Source of the DNA: Acridotheres tristis
Taxonomy: Eukaryota > Chordata > Aves > Passeriformes > Sturnidae
Assembly: GCA_037013685.1 (NCBI GenBank)
Contig: CM072887.1
Location: 86,572,347-86,636,346 of the forward strand
Direction of reading: 5' to 3'
Length of the DNA stretch: 64,000 nucleotides
The notes under the pieces were generated by a model. The model saw only the letters and a list, made by a program, of their open reading frames with translations. It did not search any database and was not told the origin of the DNA. Made by a program: the position numbers and the translations under genes. Numbering within the stretch: the first letter of the stretch is position 1; the number at the start of each line of letters is the position of its first letter. Shown here one piece after another: positions 1 through 13,743 of the stretch.

Positions 1-3000
1 GAACAAAAGAGAATAAAAATTACTGTGTCCCGCATGAACAAAGTGGGGAACATGAAAGTCTAAGGAAATAAATTTCTAGGGAAATGAAAGTCTGAAGTTC
101 CTTGGGCAAAGGAGCAGAGTGATTCAGGGAGAGAAAACAGTGCTGAGTACCTAAGATTAGCTACACAGTACTGGATGCAGAAAACAATGGCTTTATGACT
201 TGCTAGAGTTTTCTGTGCCTTCCAGGTTAGCCCCTTCTAGTTCCACAAGCAATAAATTACCATCCTTATTATATTCTTTCTCACAAATGATGACCTTATC
301 AACTATCCCTCAGCTAATATTCTCTCAAACACCCAACTTTTCTTCCAGGCAAAGTTGGACTCAATGTTTTCAGCCTGTATTTAGTTTGGAAAGATGTTAT
401 TTTTTCTCATGACTGAATAAGAGCTTATGCTTCAGCCAGCTTGTCTGCTTTTTCCTCAGCAACGTCAGTCTATTGCCTGAATATGTATTATCCCTCCACA
501 CAGATCTTGCCTTACTTCAAAGAAAACAGCAAAGTGCTTTATGTCGACACAGGTGGTAGTAATGATATTGATGGCTAACTTTGATGAATTGTTAAATTTC
601 ACAAACCTCAGTACTATCTTGTAATTAATACATTTCTACTCATAAATGATCACGTAATTCTCTGGTGTTAGTTATGAAAGTAGACACAACTGAGCTATTA
701 ACAACAGTTTAACTCTCATTGTCTTAAAAAGTTTTAAATATACCAGATGGGACAGGAAGGCAGGGAAGAGGGATCACCACCCAACTTCTAGAAATAGAAA
801 TTTCAAAATTATTTTTTTTCTACTGAACACATGCCCATAATTATCAAGAAACTAGCCTTGTTTTGAAAAACCCCCTTTAGTATCAAACAGAATACATTTA
901 CCCAAATCTTTAGGTTGTTTCACTAATGAAATCCTGTATAAAAAATTAATTTCTATAGATATAAATTTTAGTGAGAGAAGAAAACAAGTTTTCTAATAAA
1001 TCATCAATTGTACCCTATCACTCCAGAGAAAAATCAGAAGAAGAGTAGGAAAGGTACCTATAATATTTTCCTATTTCCTTCCATTCTCTTAAGGTCTATT
1101 ACAATTAGGATTTTGGAGGTAAAGTTTGTTCATGCCAGATACACTCGGTCATTGAATGTGTGATTTGACAAGGTGTGAAGCATGCCAGTTAACATGTGCT
1201 CGCTAGTAAGTAATTGTTTGATATCCATCAAATAACAGCTTCTCAGGAGGAGCTTCTAGGCTGCATATCCATTATAACCAAAACCATCTCTGTGTAGTTC
1301 CAAGCCCTGAAGAATAATTTTGCAGAATCTATTACTTTATTGTCCATCTATGCAAAACTCCTTATGCGATGTCAATTCAGAATATCAGGGAGCTTATTTT
1401 CTGGAGGTACCCAACTATTTCCAGGCATTGAACTGGGCCAATGAATTGCCTTTCAGTGGTACTTGACTGTTTGGTTTGTTAGTCTTTTCCTTCTGCTCTG
1501 CTTGGAACACTGGCCTTAGATGTCTGGTGCAGCGTGCCACTCGCTGCCACGGGAAATGAAGCCTTTTATCTGTGTACCATAGCTAAGACTCTTATGCTGA
1601 AGCCAAAAGTAATCCACTGGATATATTTTAGAACAGTTATACATTGGAAATGTAAATTAGAAAGTTGATTTGAACAGTGTTTAATGAATTTCTAAATGTA
1701 TGTTATGTTAAATACTGCAGTTGATATTTGAGTTAATTTTATAGCTGGCTTTTAATGAATAGAAGAAAGCATAGATTTGTCATCAGTGGTATGAAAACTT
1801 TCATTGACTACTGAAATAGCAACTAAAGATAGGGTTCTGATTTTATTGAAACACATCTGTTTGCTTTGTCTGACAACAGTTAAAAATTATTAACTGCCTG
1901 CTGAAAAATGGGTGAAAATCATCTTTTTCCACAACCAGATCATCATGTTCTTTCTAACACCAACAAACTGAGAAAACTGCATTATACAATTTCTTTAATC
2001 TCCAAAAGATGCAACCTCTGAATCCAGCTTAATAAAAGCCTATTAACACAAAATGTCATATTGCATTATGAAATCAATGTGGGAAGGTATTAACATAGGG
2101 ACACCTTATAGAGATTCTTGCAGAAGCCGTAAGCAAAATTTCTGCATCTAATTGGCTACTCAAATAGAATTTTAAAAAGATTCAATTTGCTTTTAAAATT
2201 AACACTGTTAGATGAAAGAACATTGAATACTCTGCAAGCACGTCAATAACACAAGGTAAAGCAATATAGCTAGGGGATATCTTCAATTACATTTTCTTTA
2301 TGACATCCAAGAGAATTTATATACTATAAATTACAAAATATCAGCTCTCTGTGTGCCAGCTCAAACTCACATAAGAGTCTTCTAAGAGAAGGAGAAAACC
2401 CAGTTTTCCATTACAATTCTGGCAAAAAAGAAGTTAATTGTTGAGTAATCATTATATTTAGAGACAAGAATATGAATAGTACACAGGTATTCCATAATAG
2501 ATGGAGTGTCGTAGCAAATGGTGTGTGTGTGAGGTTCAGTGACAATTTTACAGAAACATTTTTATTGGCTTAGTTTTGAACAGGCTAAGCTTTTTTGTAG
2601 CTTTGTCTACACAATCCACCTGTGATGGCAAGGTTACACAATGTAAGAATATTAAACTTGTTTGCTTTAGTTTTTTAAGTGAGAGGATAGTGGCTTGCAG
2701 ACTTAAATATTCTTCCTTTCATTTCTATCTTTCTTAAGAAACAAGGCAGTATCTTCTGATGGTAATTGCCTTGTTTGTAAATTAGAAGAAAGAGATGCAG
2801 CTGCAGAGAACTCTACAGGGTCTCTATCTTCCAGGAAAACCTAATGTGGCACACAGTTGCATTTGTGGAGATTGTAGAGTATTGTAAAGGGTACTGTGAA
2901 AATAAGGGCTGCAGTGACTTTAGACCATAAGAGGTACTTAAAACAAGATAAGACTAATAGGAAGGAGTCTTGAAATAGAGTAAAGAAAACAGATGGAAGC

Positions 3001-6000
3001 AACAAGAATATTTTTAAGTCCTCAAAGAAAATCAAGTACTCACCTTTTATTGCAATAGGCATCTGAAGATCTAGGTAAAACTGACTTCTCTACAGATGAG
3101 AAACCAATGAGTAAGTTTTCTTTCTTTCCATCTGCATTTTGGAAAGCTTAGGAGATTAGCTGTGCACTGAGAAACTGAGTGTTCAGCTACTGACATGATA
3201 GAAGCACTACTATTTGCTGGTTTACCTGTAGTATGCCCATCAGGCATGCCCATATCATGGTGTGTTAGAGCATATACTCCCTGCTTTGTGGGTATGTTCA
3301 TGGTTTAATTGGGTTTCTCTTCTGTGTTCACAAAGTGTCTGCAATGGTCTGGATCCTGGACTGGATAAAATATGCTAGCATGCTCCTCGTGTAAACTGGA
3401 CATGTCGAGGTTTAAAGGAGATTTTTTTTTTTTCTGAGGAATTCCAGAGTGTGGCATTCAGCCTGTGAAGGCTTTAATGAACCCTGAGCTTACACTGAAA
3501 AAGTGACTTGACTTGTTTTTGTCTGTTTTGAATTTTTCTCAGACTGAATTTCAAGTGAGAGGATTCTCTGGTCTTGATGAAGGGAGGCAGAGTCTCGATG
3601 ACTGAAGGGCAAAGAGGTGAGGGAATCTCAGCCCCAGATTTTTCTGTCACACATTAATGATGCACATCATCACCCCAAAAAAGTGGAGCATTAGGTAAGA
3701 GCACTGTGATGGTTGGTCCATGTAGAGGTCTAACTTTAATGATATTACCTGATTGCTTTACAGAACTCAGAACTCAATGATTGATCACTTACTTTCGGTT
3801 CTTTTCACCTCAGTTTCTGCATAGTCATCTTGTCTAATATTTTGATCTCTTTGCACAGCCAAACTTTCGTGCCTTTTATTTATATCTAATCCAGAGGTGA
3901 CTTTGAACATCAATAGAGAAAATATAACACTCTGGAAAACGGAATTGAAAATTCTTTTCTCAGGACTTTACAGAGAAATGGTCTGAAGAGATTTCTCATT
4001 TGCTTTTTAGAGCTATGAACTCACTCAGAATAAATGCTCCACTGAGCTTAAAAAACTTTGAATTTTAAACTACTACTTTAAACTATTATCACTAATATCA
4101 ATGAGAATGATTGAGAGATGAGCTGTTTAAAACAAAGAATTGCCAAAGTATTTTAGAATCAGTGTATTTTCATCATAAAAATTTATGGACAATATGAATA
4201 TTTTTATCAATGTATATTGACTACATTGTAAATGACTAAGAATAAATTTTGCTTCTATTTTAATGGATACTGTTAAAGGTTTTTTGCAATGATACATATT
4301 GATTTTTCTTAGAAGATTAATCCAAGTTGTGTTTCACATTTATACTAATGACTTAAATTAGTATGAAAAGCCTTGGCCATACATACAATGTTCTATTTAT
4401 TGCTCAATTATATTCCACATAAGTTTTAGAATGCACTTATTAAGACATGACTACAAATTCTTTGTTTTCTGATTGCATATGAATGTATGTTTAATAGAAA
4501 AAATACTAGCAATATTGAAATTAATGGTTAAATTGTAACTGATTTTTATAGCATAGAATTTAATTTGCCTTATATGTAGTATTTCATTTAGCTCTGCTAA
4601 TTACAATACCATATGTAGCATTTAGAAAGAAATATTTTAATTTCAACATCAGATTGAAACCCCTGCTGCCACTAACACTTGGGAGAAATAATGAAATGCA
4701 AATAGTCTTAGAGAAATATCAAATGAACAAAATCCTCAACTATTGGTTATTTTAGAAAAGGAAGGTTTCATAATTGCATTTCCAATCAAATGTATGACTC
4801 CTTAAGACCATTTTCAATGTTTTTCTCTGGTTTTATGCAAGAAAGTTATCTTTAATGGAACATTTTATTATTTTCTTCTGTTCTAAATTTTTTTTTTTTT
4901 TTTTACTTAGCATTAAGAAAACTTTAATTTCTGGCTGAATGTCTGCAATACTTGATAGGCATAAATGCCTATCTTTGAACCAGTTCTCTCTTGCATTTTT
5001 AGGAATGTATAAAAGGTGTTCAGAGGCATTCACGAAAGAAGTTCTATTGGATGGTCCTAAGTCTGTATTATCTGCCAACTTGTTCAGAGTTATATTATCC
5101 AGAAGAGAGGTTCAGTGACACGTTGGACATATTCCATTATCCTTTTAATGTCAGGCTAATATTACAAACAGAAATGCATTTGCCAAAAGTCTTTCAAGTT
5201 GCCTTTATCTGCCGTTACCTGTTTTCCTAGGAAGCATTTTTACAACAGTAAAACTATTTCTTTCCTTCAAAAAGCCACTCTTAACAGCAGAAAAAAGGGT
5301 GTAGAAAGAGATTATAACAAGGTAAATGAGCTGAAAACTCAAGTGCGTTTTCTTTAAAGACCTTTTCCGTCTGATTTTATCAGCCACAAGAAGCTGCCAA
5401 AGAGATGGGAATTCTCTCTTCTTCCTTGAAGCAGGCCAGAGTTAATACATGGATTCACAGTCTGGTAGATCTGAGAGAAAATATTTTCATCTAGGATATA
5501 ACCTCCATTTCTGTTATCCAAATTTAATTCTATTGATTTTAGAAACTTAATTGTGTGCCTCTTAAAAATAATTACTGCCTTATAAGAATAACATCTCTGT
5601 GTGTTTTTAGGCTTTTTTCTTTACCTTTCACTTAGGAAAATACATGGCTGTTTCATTTATGGCTGAACTATGTGAGTGGGACTCTTAACTTTGGTGGTCA
5701 ATGATTGCCATGATTTGCAATATGCATACATCTTAAAATATATTTGCATTTTTAAGGCTTCTATCTGTTCTCTTAACTAATTTTTCATCCTCACTATATT
5801 TATTATCATTACTTACATGGAAGTCTTGCCCACAAAATATTTTAGGTAATATTACACACTGAAAAGCTTGAGTCATTAGAGTTGTGGTCATAACAGAGTT
5901 ACATACTCATAACTTCTGATTTTGTTGCTCCCTGGCAGACACATTTCAGATTTTAATTTGTCTGCAAAATTCCACTATCTTTGTCAAAAAGACATCTCTT

Positions 6001-8290
6001 TTATTTTCTGAAGGCTTCCCTAGGCATCTGTGGTTTCCTGAAAATTTTGCCTGTTCCCACTAGTGAGGTATTCTGGGGACAAAATTTCTCTACAGTTGGA
6101 AACGTGTTTTCTTTAGTCATAACTAATGGCTGATGGCATACCAGGAAAAGTGTTGTTTCTAAGATCATTAATCATTCCAAAAGGTGAGCATGCAGAGAAA
6201 ATTCAATTCACTGTTATTTGCACAGGTTGTGGGAACACAGGGAGCACTCAAGGTATAGTTGTCAGCAGTCAGATCAGACAGTCTTGTTGTTCATGACAGT
6301 GGAATTTAATAGCTCTCCATCAAGTTCTGAATCTCATGTGGACACCTGAAGAAGGATGTAGGAATCAACTTGGAGCAGGATGACAAGATATATAGTAAGC
6401 AGTGATGGTGAGATGACACAAGCTTGCATTAGTGGGGGAAGCGAATTGAAAACACTCAAACTTGCTTCAGTCCTGCTTTTATTCTGCCATGAAATTGTCT
6501 AAACTTCAGAATTAAATTGTCTAATTGGCTGATCCTAAAGTAAAAATCCTGCTGTCACTGCCAAACATTGCTGTCATCATACTGCCACCAAAGGTGGAGG
6601 GACGACTTTATATTCCTGTTCCATGTGTTGGCTAAAAAAGATTAACCTTGTTGTTAATTTCATTCTCTCAAATAAAATTTGTTGCCAGAACAAAAATCTT
6701 TATTCTATGGCTAAGATAGTTTAAATGGGCCCTGTAGAAATAGTGTTAAGAATTTTTCATAAGAGAGAAATGTATGAAATGACTGTTCATCTTCTTACAG
6801 AGATGGACAAAGAGGCAAAGTTGATAGTCCTGAGGGATCATTGCTTTATCTCATATAAGCAGAAGGAGCTTTCTAAGGATTAAGAAACCTCAAAGCCTCT
6901 GAGAGTCTCAACTGAAATGAGAGTAAGTACTTTGTCACCTAAATTTCTGACACAGTAAGTGATAGCTAGAGTGAACTGATGGGCTGTGAACACAGGTGTT
7001 CCATCGCCTTGTCGCTGACTGTGGATTGTTTACTAAGAAATAATTTAAATTCTGACATTTAGTTGCAAGAATTCGGTTGTTTCCAGTCAGAAAGCTAATC
7101 TATCGAAAATTCACACCAGGGGTGGAACTGCCATTAGGAGAACCATATTGTATTTTAACAGCGCCATTAGACTTTATGCAATTTTGACTGAACTGTTATC
7201 ACAGATCATCTGTTTTCTTGCCATTCAGACATTATGCATAATTTCAATTTATGCTGAAGAGTATAAAGATCTTTCCTAGATGTTCATAGTCTTTATATAA
7301 GCTATTTAAGATTAATATAAGTAATATTTTTCATCAAGGAATTTCCTGAGAACTGTCACATAGACCTGGTCTTTATATTTCCAGACCATTGCACCACAGT
7401 GCTCAAAACATTTATGATGAAAACATCTATGAAATTATTAAACATTACCAGAAGTTGTATTAGTGATAATTCAACTTGCATTCAACAGTGCTCTGTCACT
7501 TAGAAAAATCATTGTAATTTAGCCTCTCAAAAGGTCCTTTTCTGAGTCACTGCAGAGAGAAAATGAGAGGCAGAGGCCAAATTCGGAACAAGCGAAAGGA
7601 TGGTCTGACGAACAATTAATTTCTCTTCTAAAATTACAGATATTGATGTTTCTGCTTTATAGTAACTAATTAAAGATCAGTATTTGAGTCTGAGGTGTAA
7701 GCAAGAATTCCTAGATGTATTTATAATAGAAGCAGCTTTCCTGAAATAATAAATTATTGCTGTTTTTTCTTCTGTGTCAATTCTCCTAAGCAATGTTCTG
7801 CCAGGCATCCTGGTCACCATAAATGCTCAGGACGTCCAGAAGAGATTTGTGTCCTGTCCTGACCCCAAAAGATTGTGTACTGCAGCTGTGCGTACACTTT
7901 GTTCTGATGTCATAAGATTTTCTCATGATGCTGAGAAGTCACTAAGGGGTCACCTGGACTACCTTGTGCTATAGGTGTTGATAAGAAGTTGAATCAAGGA
8001 ATGAAGGAAAATGGCCTGCAATTTGGGTGAACATAGCTTATGCTAAATGATCATAATTTATTTTCAGACCTGTCTTCATGAAGTCTGTGTCTCTTTTAAG
8101 CATAAGTATGGATAATATGGATACACAGTTTCAATTCACAGTATTTGGAAGTCTAAGGAGTAAATTAAAATTGAAAGGCTGGCAAGAATAAACTAATTTA
8201 AAAGAATTTAATCACATGATTAGATTGTTCTGTAATCAAATAAATTATTTTGAGATAAGTTATTGTGAAAAAATTTGGAACAGAAAAATA
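1..8290. other. AT-rich noncoding stretch, no gene seen
   Basis: I see no convincing exon, RNA gene or recognisable transposon in these 8.3 kb. Open frames are all under about 80 codons and show no protein motif. Small items are a run of 17 T at 4888-4904 and a short GT run near 2521-2531. The segment 7100-7260 has a mixed, non-repetitive composition with several homeodomain-type ATTA/TAAT cores, but I cannot show that it is conserved. Confidence 0.6.
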
Positions 8291-8680
8291 CTTCAGTGGG
8301 GTCTACCAAGAGTAGAGTAGAGGAGCATAATCACCTTCCTCAACCTGCTGACCAGAGTTTTTGTGATGCCTCCCAGGCATGGCTGGCTTTCTGGCATGCA
8401 AGAGCACATGGCTGAGTCATGTTGAGCTTTTTGTCCACAAACACCCCCAGATCATTTTCCCCTGGGTTGTCTCAATCAGTTTTCCTCATAGCCTGTACTT
8501 GTGCTTGGGATTGCCCCAGCCCAGGCACCAGACCTTGCACTTGGCCTTGATGGACTTCACGAGGTTTGCATGTCTCAAACCTGACAAGGTCCCTCTGGAC
8601 ATCCTCCCTTCCCTCCAGCCTGCCAACCACACCACACGGGCTGGTGCAGCTGGAAAACTTGCTGAGGGTCTATTAGAATG
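8291..8680 (-). mobile_element. CR1 LINE fragment (reverse-transcriptase region), minus strand
   Basis: The plus strand reads as the reverse complement of the avian CR1 retrotransposon. Read on the minus strand, a frame in the middle gives CKVWCLGWGNPKHKYRL, the kind of sequence CR1 ORF2 carries downstream of its reverse-transcriptase active-site region. Stops interrupt the frame on both sides, so the copy is dead. The fragment stops close to where the catalytic FADD-type motif would be (the minus strand reads TLSKF near 8660). The left edge lacks the CR1 3' untranslated region and terminal octamer-type repeat. That is unusual for a LINE, which normally loses its 5' end, and implies a later deletion. 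Recognition of the family is from memory of CR1 sequences. Confidence 0.85.
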
Positions 8681-11600
8681 GGTTAGAAAAGCCTGTCCCT
8701 GTAGCCAGCACCTTTAGAGTTAACTAGAATGTTATTTCCTGCTGTTCACAGTGCTGTAACAAGTGAATAAGAAATTACTAAGGTAAGTAATATCTTAAAA
8801 AGTTTTAAGTCTTAGCTAATTTTAAGATAGTAACACAGGAAATTATGCAATTATTTTGTAAATGCATTTTTTTTAAAAATTCTCTCTATAAATTATAAAA
8901 TGCCAGATGATTGCAAAAATGGACTCTGTTTCTAATGTGTGTGTTTAAGTCTACTTAGTAGTTTCTGAAGAATGGAATCCATTTTCAATTTGTTTAAACC
9001 CACTGGATAATAGGAAGACATGAACAGATGTGTAAAGGCTGTGCTAAATATACTTGACCTTGCATCACTATAGGTAACTGGGTAGATGACTGAATTCTAT
9101 TGCTTCTAATACACATTTCTATAAAATACTTTATTGCTTCAGAAATAGAAAATATATGGTGAAAATACATAGTTGAAACAGGTTCATATGCATTATCTAC
9201 AGATGAAACCACTATAAAAATATTATAGCAGAGATATATCTTCAAAAATTTTTTCTGTATATCAAAATGTTTACCTTTACACACTTAACATTAACTGGTA
9301 ATACCTTGGAAGGAGAGTACATTAGCTTTATGTGAAATGCAAACTTCTCATAGTCTAAATATAGCATGGGTTCTTATAGACAGTGAAAATTATTACACAA
9401 ATTGCCTCTAAATTAAAGCACTCTATAAGAGTGCTACTTCCAATGATACTTTTTCTTCCTTTTTCTTTTTAAATTCAGACAACTAGGAGTAGAAATCAGA
9501 CAGTTCTGGAGGTAAAATTTATGCCTCAGGAAGCTTGGAAATAAGTGATTGTGCTCTCTCAAACCACTCATAACCAAAAGCCAGCTGCATATGATGCCAA
9601 AATGCACTCATGATAAAATCACATTATCATAAGGTGATCTCTGCTTTTATTTTTATGCTCTTTAATAATTATTTTAATAGCTGGCAATGAGGCATACACA
9701 CCTTAATTATGATTTCAAATTTGTTTGCCATTAAGATGAACGAAGGAATCATTTCTTTCAAGGCCTTAGCTAGGCTGTAGTGAAGAAATGGAACCATTTT
9801 ATGCTTATTTATATAATACAGATTATTTTGGTTTTTAGCACAATAAGGCTCAGAAGTGTAAATTATTTCCCACTAATCTTGAACCTGCAGGAATAATTCT
9901 GGCCAGATGAATCAGTCTTGGCTCATTTGTTCCTGTGGGACAAACACATGCCTTGGTATACAAAAGAAGTTAATACTCACGTTTGAGCTGGGGAACACTT
10001 GCCTCACTTTTGTAAGAAAATAACAACTGGAACGTTTTGCAGAAGTCTCAGAATTAGACCAAGTAAGTGTACTATTGCTGTAATTTGACATTTAAGCTAT
10101 TTTGATAGAGTGGAGAAGACATAGGCTTTGGTTCCTGTTGTGAAGATTATTGTAATATTTAGTCCACATTTATTTGATGTTTCTTCCTGTATAAATATGT
10201 TAATTTATGTCATGATATCTGTGTTGCTTTTCTGGCACTGCTATTCTTTAACTTGTCAAGACAAAATTAAACATATTCCATTGAATAGCATGAGGAAGCT
10301 TCTGTTTCTTCCTTTATGACAATCAGAATATCCCAGAGCTCGAAACACATAGTCTTAAACCATGTGCAACAAAATGCAAACTATATCTGACAGATTACAG
10401 AAAAGGCTCAACAACTGAGCCTTTAAATTAAAAGAAAAAATCCAACCTAGGGTAGCACTTATTTCTAGATCTGAGGAAGAACTGTGAGAAAAAGGCTAAT
10501 AAAATTTTTTAATTCCAGCTTCTCATCTCAGATGAAGATGTTAAATTCCCTTCCCAGAGCTTCCTCCTCAGAAGTTTCTGAAGGATCTGAGTCTTTTGAA
10601 AAAAAAAAAATGCTTCTATTCCTCATCTGACTTTAAGAAGACAGAATCATCATCACACTTTTATGCCAGATTACACTGTTGCTAAACTAGGACAACTTTA
10701 AAGAACATTGAGTTTGCATGGATATACTACTGTAATCTAAACCTAGAAAGAAGAAAAATCACCCAAAATGTCAGATTTTGTTCAGCTGTTGTTAATTTTC
10801 TGCTATGTTTTTACTCACTTCCATGATCATAATATCTTCTAAAAATTTGAATAAGAAAATGGTATAGGGACATATATTCTCAATTGGCATTGGTCTCAGT
10901 GTGTTCTGGAAGATTGCCTCAATTTGTGGTTAAGACCCTGGAAGCAAGAGCTTGTATGTTTTTAACAAATGATGGTTCACAATACCTTATGTGTCTTCTG
11001 TGTGGAGCATGGAAACAGAATTCAGGAGCTGGAAGTAATAGCAGAGTCAGGCAATGAGCAGGGCACGTCTTCAGAGCATCACATTGCCCAGGACAAGAAA
11101 GTCACAACTAAGAAAATATCCACTATATCTTCAAGATTGGCAGAATTGACGGGAAAAATGGTATTAGATCACTGCTTTATTTTTAGGATTAAGACCCACA
11201 GCAGAGGTGTTTTTATTGTGCCAGTCAGTGTACAGTAGGAAAACATCTGTAGAGTAAACCAAAAGCAGTAAGCTGTAGAAACTTTTCAGGCTCTTCAGTT
11301 TGAAGGACCACAGAGGAAACTTGAATGCCATATAATGTTTCCAAAATATTGAACATTTCATCGAAGGATGACTGCTCTTAAGGAAAAAGGATTACAAAAC
11401 CAATGAGGTGCTGTTACAAAAATCTATACAATATACTTGTGAAAGTGCAGCTCATTATGGAGTATGACAGATAATTCTTCAGTAAAAAGGCACTGCTGTA
11501 TAGGCTGTAAAGATATATGGATTGCATAGACAAAATTTAATATGAGATTAATCATTCCAACAGATAAAGTCTGTGTTTTGCTCTTTCTTCCATGAAAAGT

Positions 11601-13167
11601 TCTGTAACAAGAAGGTATTAATTCAAGGTGTTTGCCTGAGCCTGGTTTTAAATGCTGAACTTTGTATATTACATGAAACGTTTAAATCCCTCCCCATCTT
11701 AATTGCTTGAAGAAAACATCTACCTGTCTTTCTCAGCAAATGGTTTATCAGGTTAAGTTTACTTAAAAGTACATTATGTATTTCCGTATTTGAGAGGAAT
11801 TTATGAAAGAATAAGAAAAGTGGTGTAAGAGGAAATTCCAGACTAACAGAAAGTGAGACCAATAAGTGCATGGCTTATATTATGAAACGTACAAAAAATG
11901 TTACTGTTTTCTTTTTTTAACTTTTTTTTATTATTTATTCCTGACATATGTATATATATATTCTATATACACAGAACTTAGGCTTGAACCATAAACTACA
12001 GTTTATATAAACTAGACTGAAGTGTAAATGCTCAATTTTACTGAAATTTGTCAACAAAATATTTTAAAGTGCACAATATTTAGTTTAGTACACTTAGGAA
12101 GCTAAAGAATTTATACAGGATTAATGAATTCCATTAACCATAACTAAATTAACTGCAGCTATTTTGGTGGTAAATATAATATCAAACCCAATTTTTGTTT
12201 GCTATTGGAAAGAAGATATTGAGTTTCCTGTGAAATAGAACTCATAAAAAAGTAGCTCAATAGAACATTTGGCCAGGTTCTCACATAAACAAATAGAAAA
12301 CTCTATGCAAAGTAATGAAATTATATTTTATGAATCTTCTGGAATAAGCAGAAAAACAGAGGTTAATCAGTCTAGAAATGCCGTAAGTAAATTTCTACTG
12401 TTTGGAGGCTTCAGGTTTTTCTCACATTCCAGTTACAGGATGAAAACTACTTTTTGTGGCTTTCTGCAAGTCTAATCTACCAATGTATAAATGTCTCTAT
12501 ATGAGTTTCATCACTCATTGTGCAACATAAAATAACAGTATTTAAACCATAAAATAGCATACTGCAAAGTTTTTTTCCTTAGAAAGTGAAAAAATTTATT
12601 GAAATATTTCTCCTGGATCCAAGATTGTAAATTAACCAGACATACACTCATGTTGTCTGCTGGTTAATCATAAAGTTAATTCCCTAGATTTTAGCAATTT
12701 TAATTTATTCTGTAGTGCAAAAGGGTAGTTTCTTCTGGAGTGTTTCAGATATTTGGGAGAGCATCTGTTTTAGTGTAACTGTGTAAAACTGTGTAAATAA
12801 TATATTAAATAAATGCAATGAATCTGAAATATAAGTAATAAGAAAATATAGGAAAACTATCATTTATTAATTTTCATTTTACCTGCCAGGACAAAAGTAA
12901 CACTCTCAAGAACATTTGTGAAATTACATAAAAGAACAGCACAACTTTATCCATTTTCCAGAAATATATTTTTAGAATACTCACTTTTCAATCTCTCTGA
13001 AAAGAAATCATAAGAATAACTGCCAGATTTACCCAGGGAATAATACCTTTTTTGCTCTCTCTCTCTTTGTTTTCTTTTTTCAACTTACACCCAATTTCCC
13101 AGTCACTCCCCTGCGGTCATTTCACACACACAGGAACCCTACTGACATCTATGGAGCTCAAGACACT
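8681..13167. other. AT-rich noncoding stretch, no gene seen
   Basis: No exon or clear transposon is visible. The segment 9560-9740 is a possible conserved noncoding element because it is non-repetitive and dense in TAAT/ATTA cores, but this is an impression only. A short AT-alternating run lies near 11947-11961. A CT-rich run (CTCTCTCTCT) lies at about 13055-13066, and a short CA run near 13123-13132. Open frames reach at most about 96 codons and have no motif. Confidence 0.55.
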
Positions 13168-13525
13168 GAATGAATAGCAGAGGCTGATATGGACTGACCA
13201 TAAAATTCCATTCCCCACCCATCCCACCAGTCATGGGGCAGGTAGGAAGTAGAAAAGTCATGAACGAAGGAGTGAAGTTCACCCTGGGTGGAGTGAAGGT
13301 GTTTTTCTGTTTCTTACCATCCTACTTTGGTTTTGTTTGGCAATAAGCTACACTAATTTCCCCCAACTGAGTCTGCTTTTCCCTTGACAGCAATTGGTAG
13401 GTGATCTCCCTGTCTTTATCTTGACACACAGGCTTTTTCATCTTCTATTTTCCCCTTGTTCTGTTGAGGAGGAGTGAGGAAGGAGCTGGGTGGGCATCTG
13501 ACAGCCAATCAAGCTTAACTCAGCA
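13168..13525 (+). mobile_element. ERVL-like LTR, 3' fragment (family A), plus orientation
   Basis: This segment aligns in reverse complement with the left third of the nearly complete LTR at 18970-20104. The two share ordered blocks: a GGGTCAAGAT-like / TATCTTGACAC block, a GTCACGGG / CCCTTGACAG block, a GGGGAAATTA / AATTTCCCCC block and the GTGGGCAT block near the terminus. The order and spacing match over about 350 bp. In this orientation GGCAATAAG near 13341 sits where the LTR polyadenylation signal would be, and the unit ends at CAGCA, near the expected CA terminus. The U3 part is missing, so this is a truncated solo LTR with no internal viral genes beside it. The family name (avian ERVL-like) is from memory. 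Confidence 0.75.
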
Positions 13526-13695
13526 CTAAAACAAAGGAGAATTCTCAGATAAAGAAGGTGCAGAGGTGCCAGAGAATGGGTGCAAGAGGATCTGCTAACG
13601 GGGAGAAGTCTCCCAGACAGCCAAAGAGCACATCAGGGCAAAATGCCAATGGTCTTAACGATACAGCCAATGCAAATGCAATGAGAGATATCTGC

Positions 13696-13697
<2 letters not shown>

Positions 13698-13743
<46 letters not shown>
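13698..13743. repeat. (TTA)15 microsatellite
   Basis: This is an uninterrupted TTA trinucleotide tract of 46 bases, about 15 units. It is bordered on both sides by similar sequence (ATCTGCTTTTAT before and ATCTGCATTTAT after). The long uninterrupted run suggests a length-polymorphic locus. Open frames through it give poly-tyrosine or poly-asparagine and are artefacts. Confidence 0.97.
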
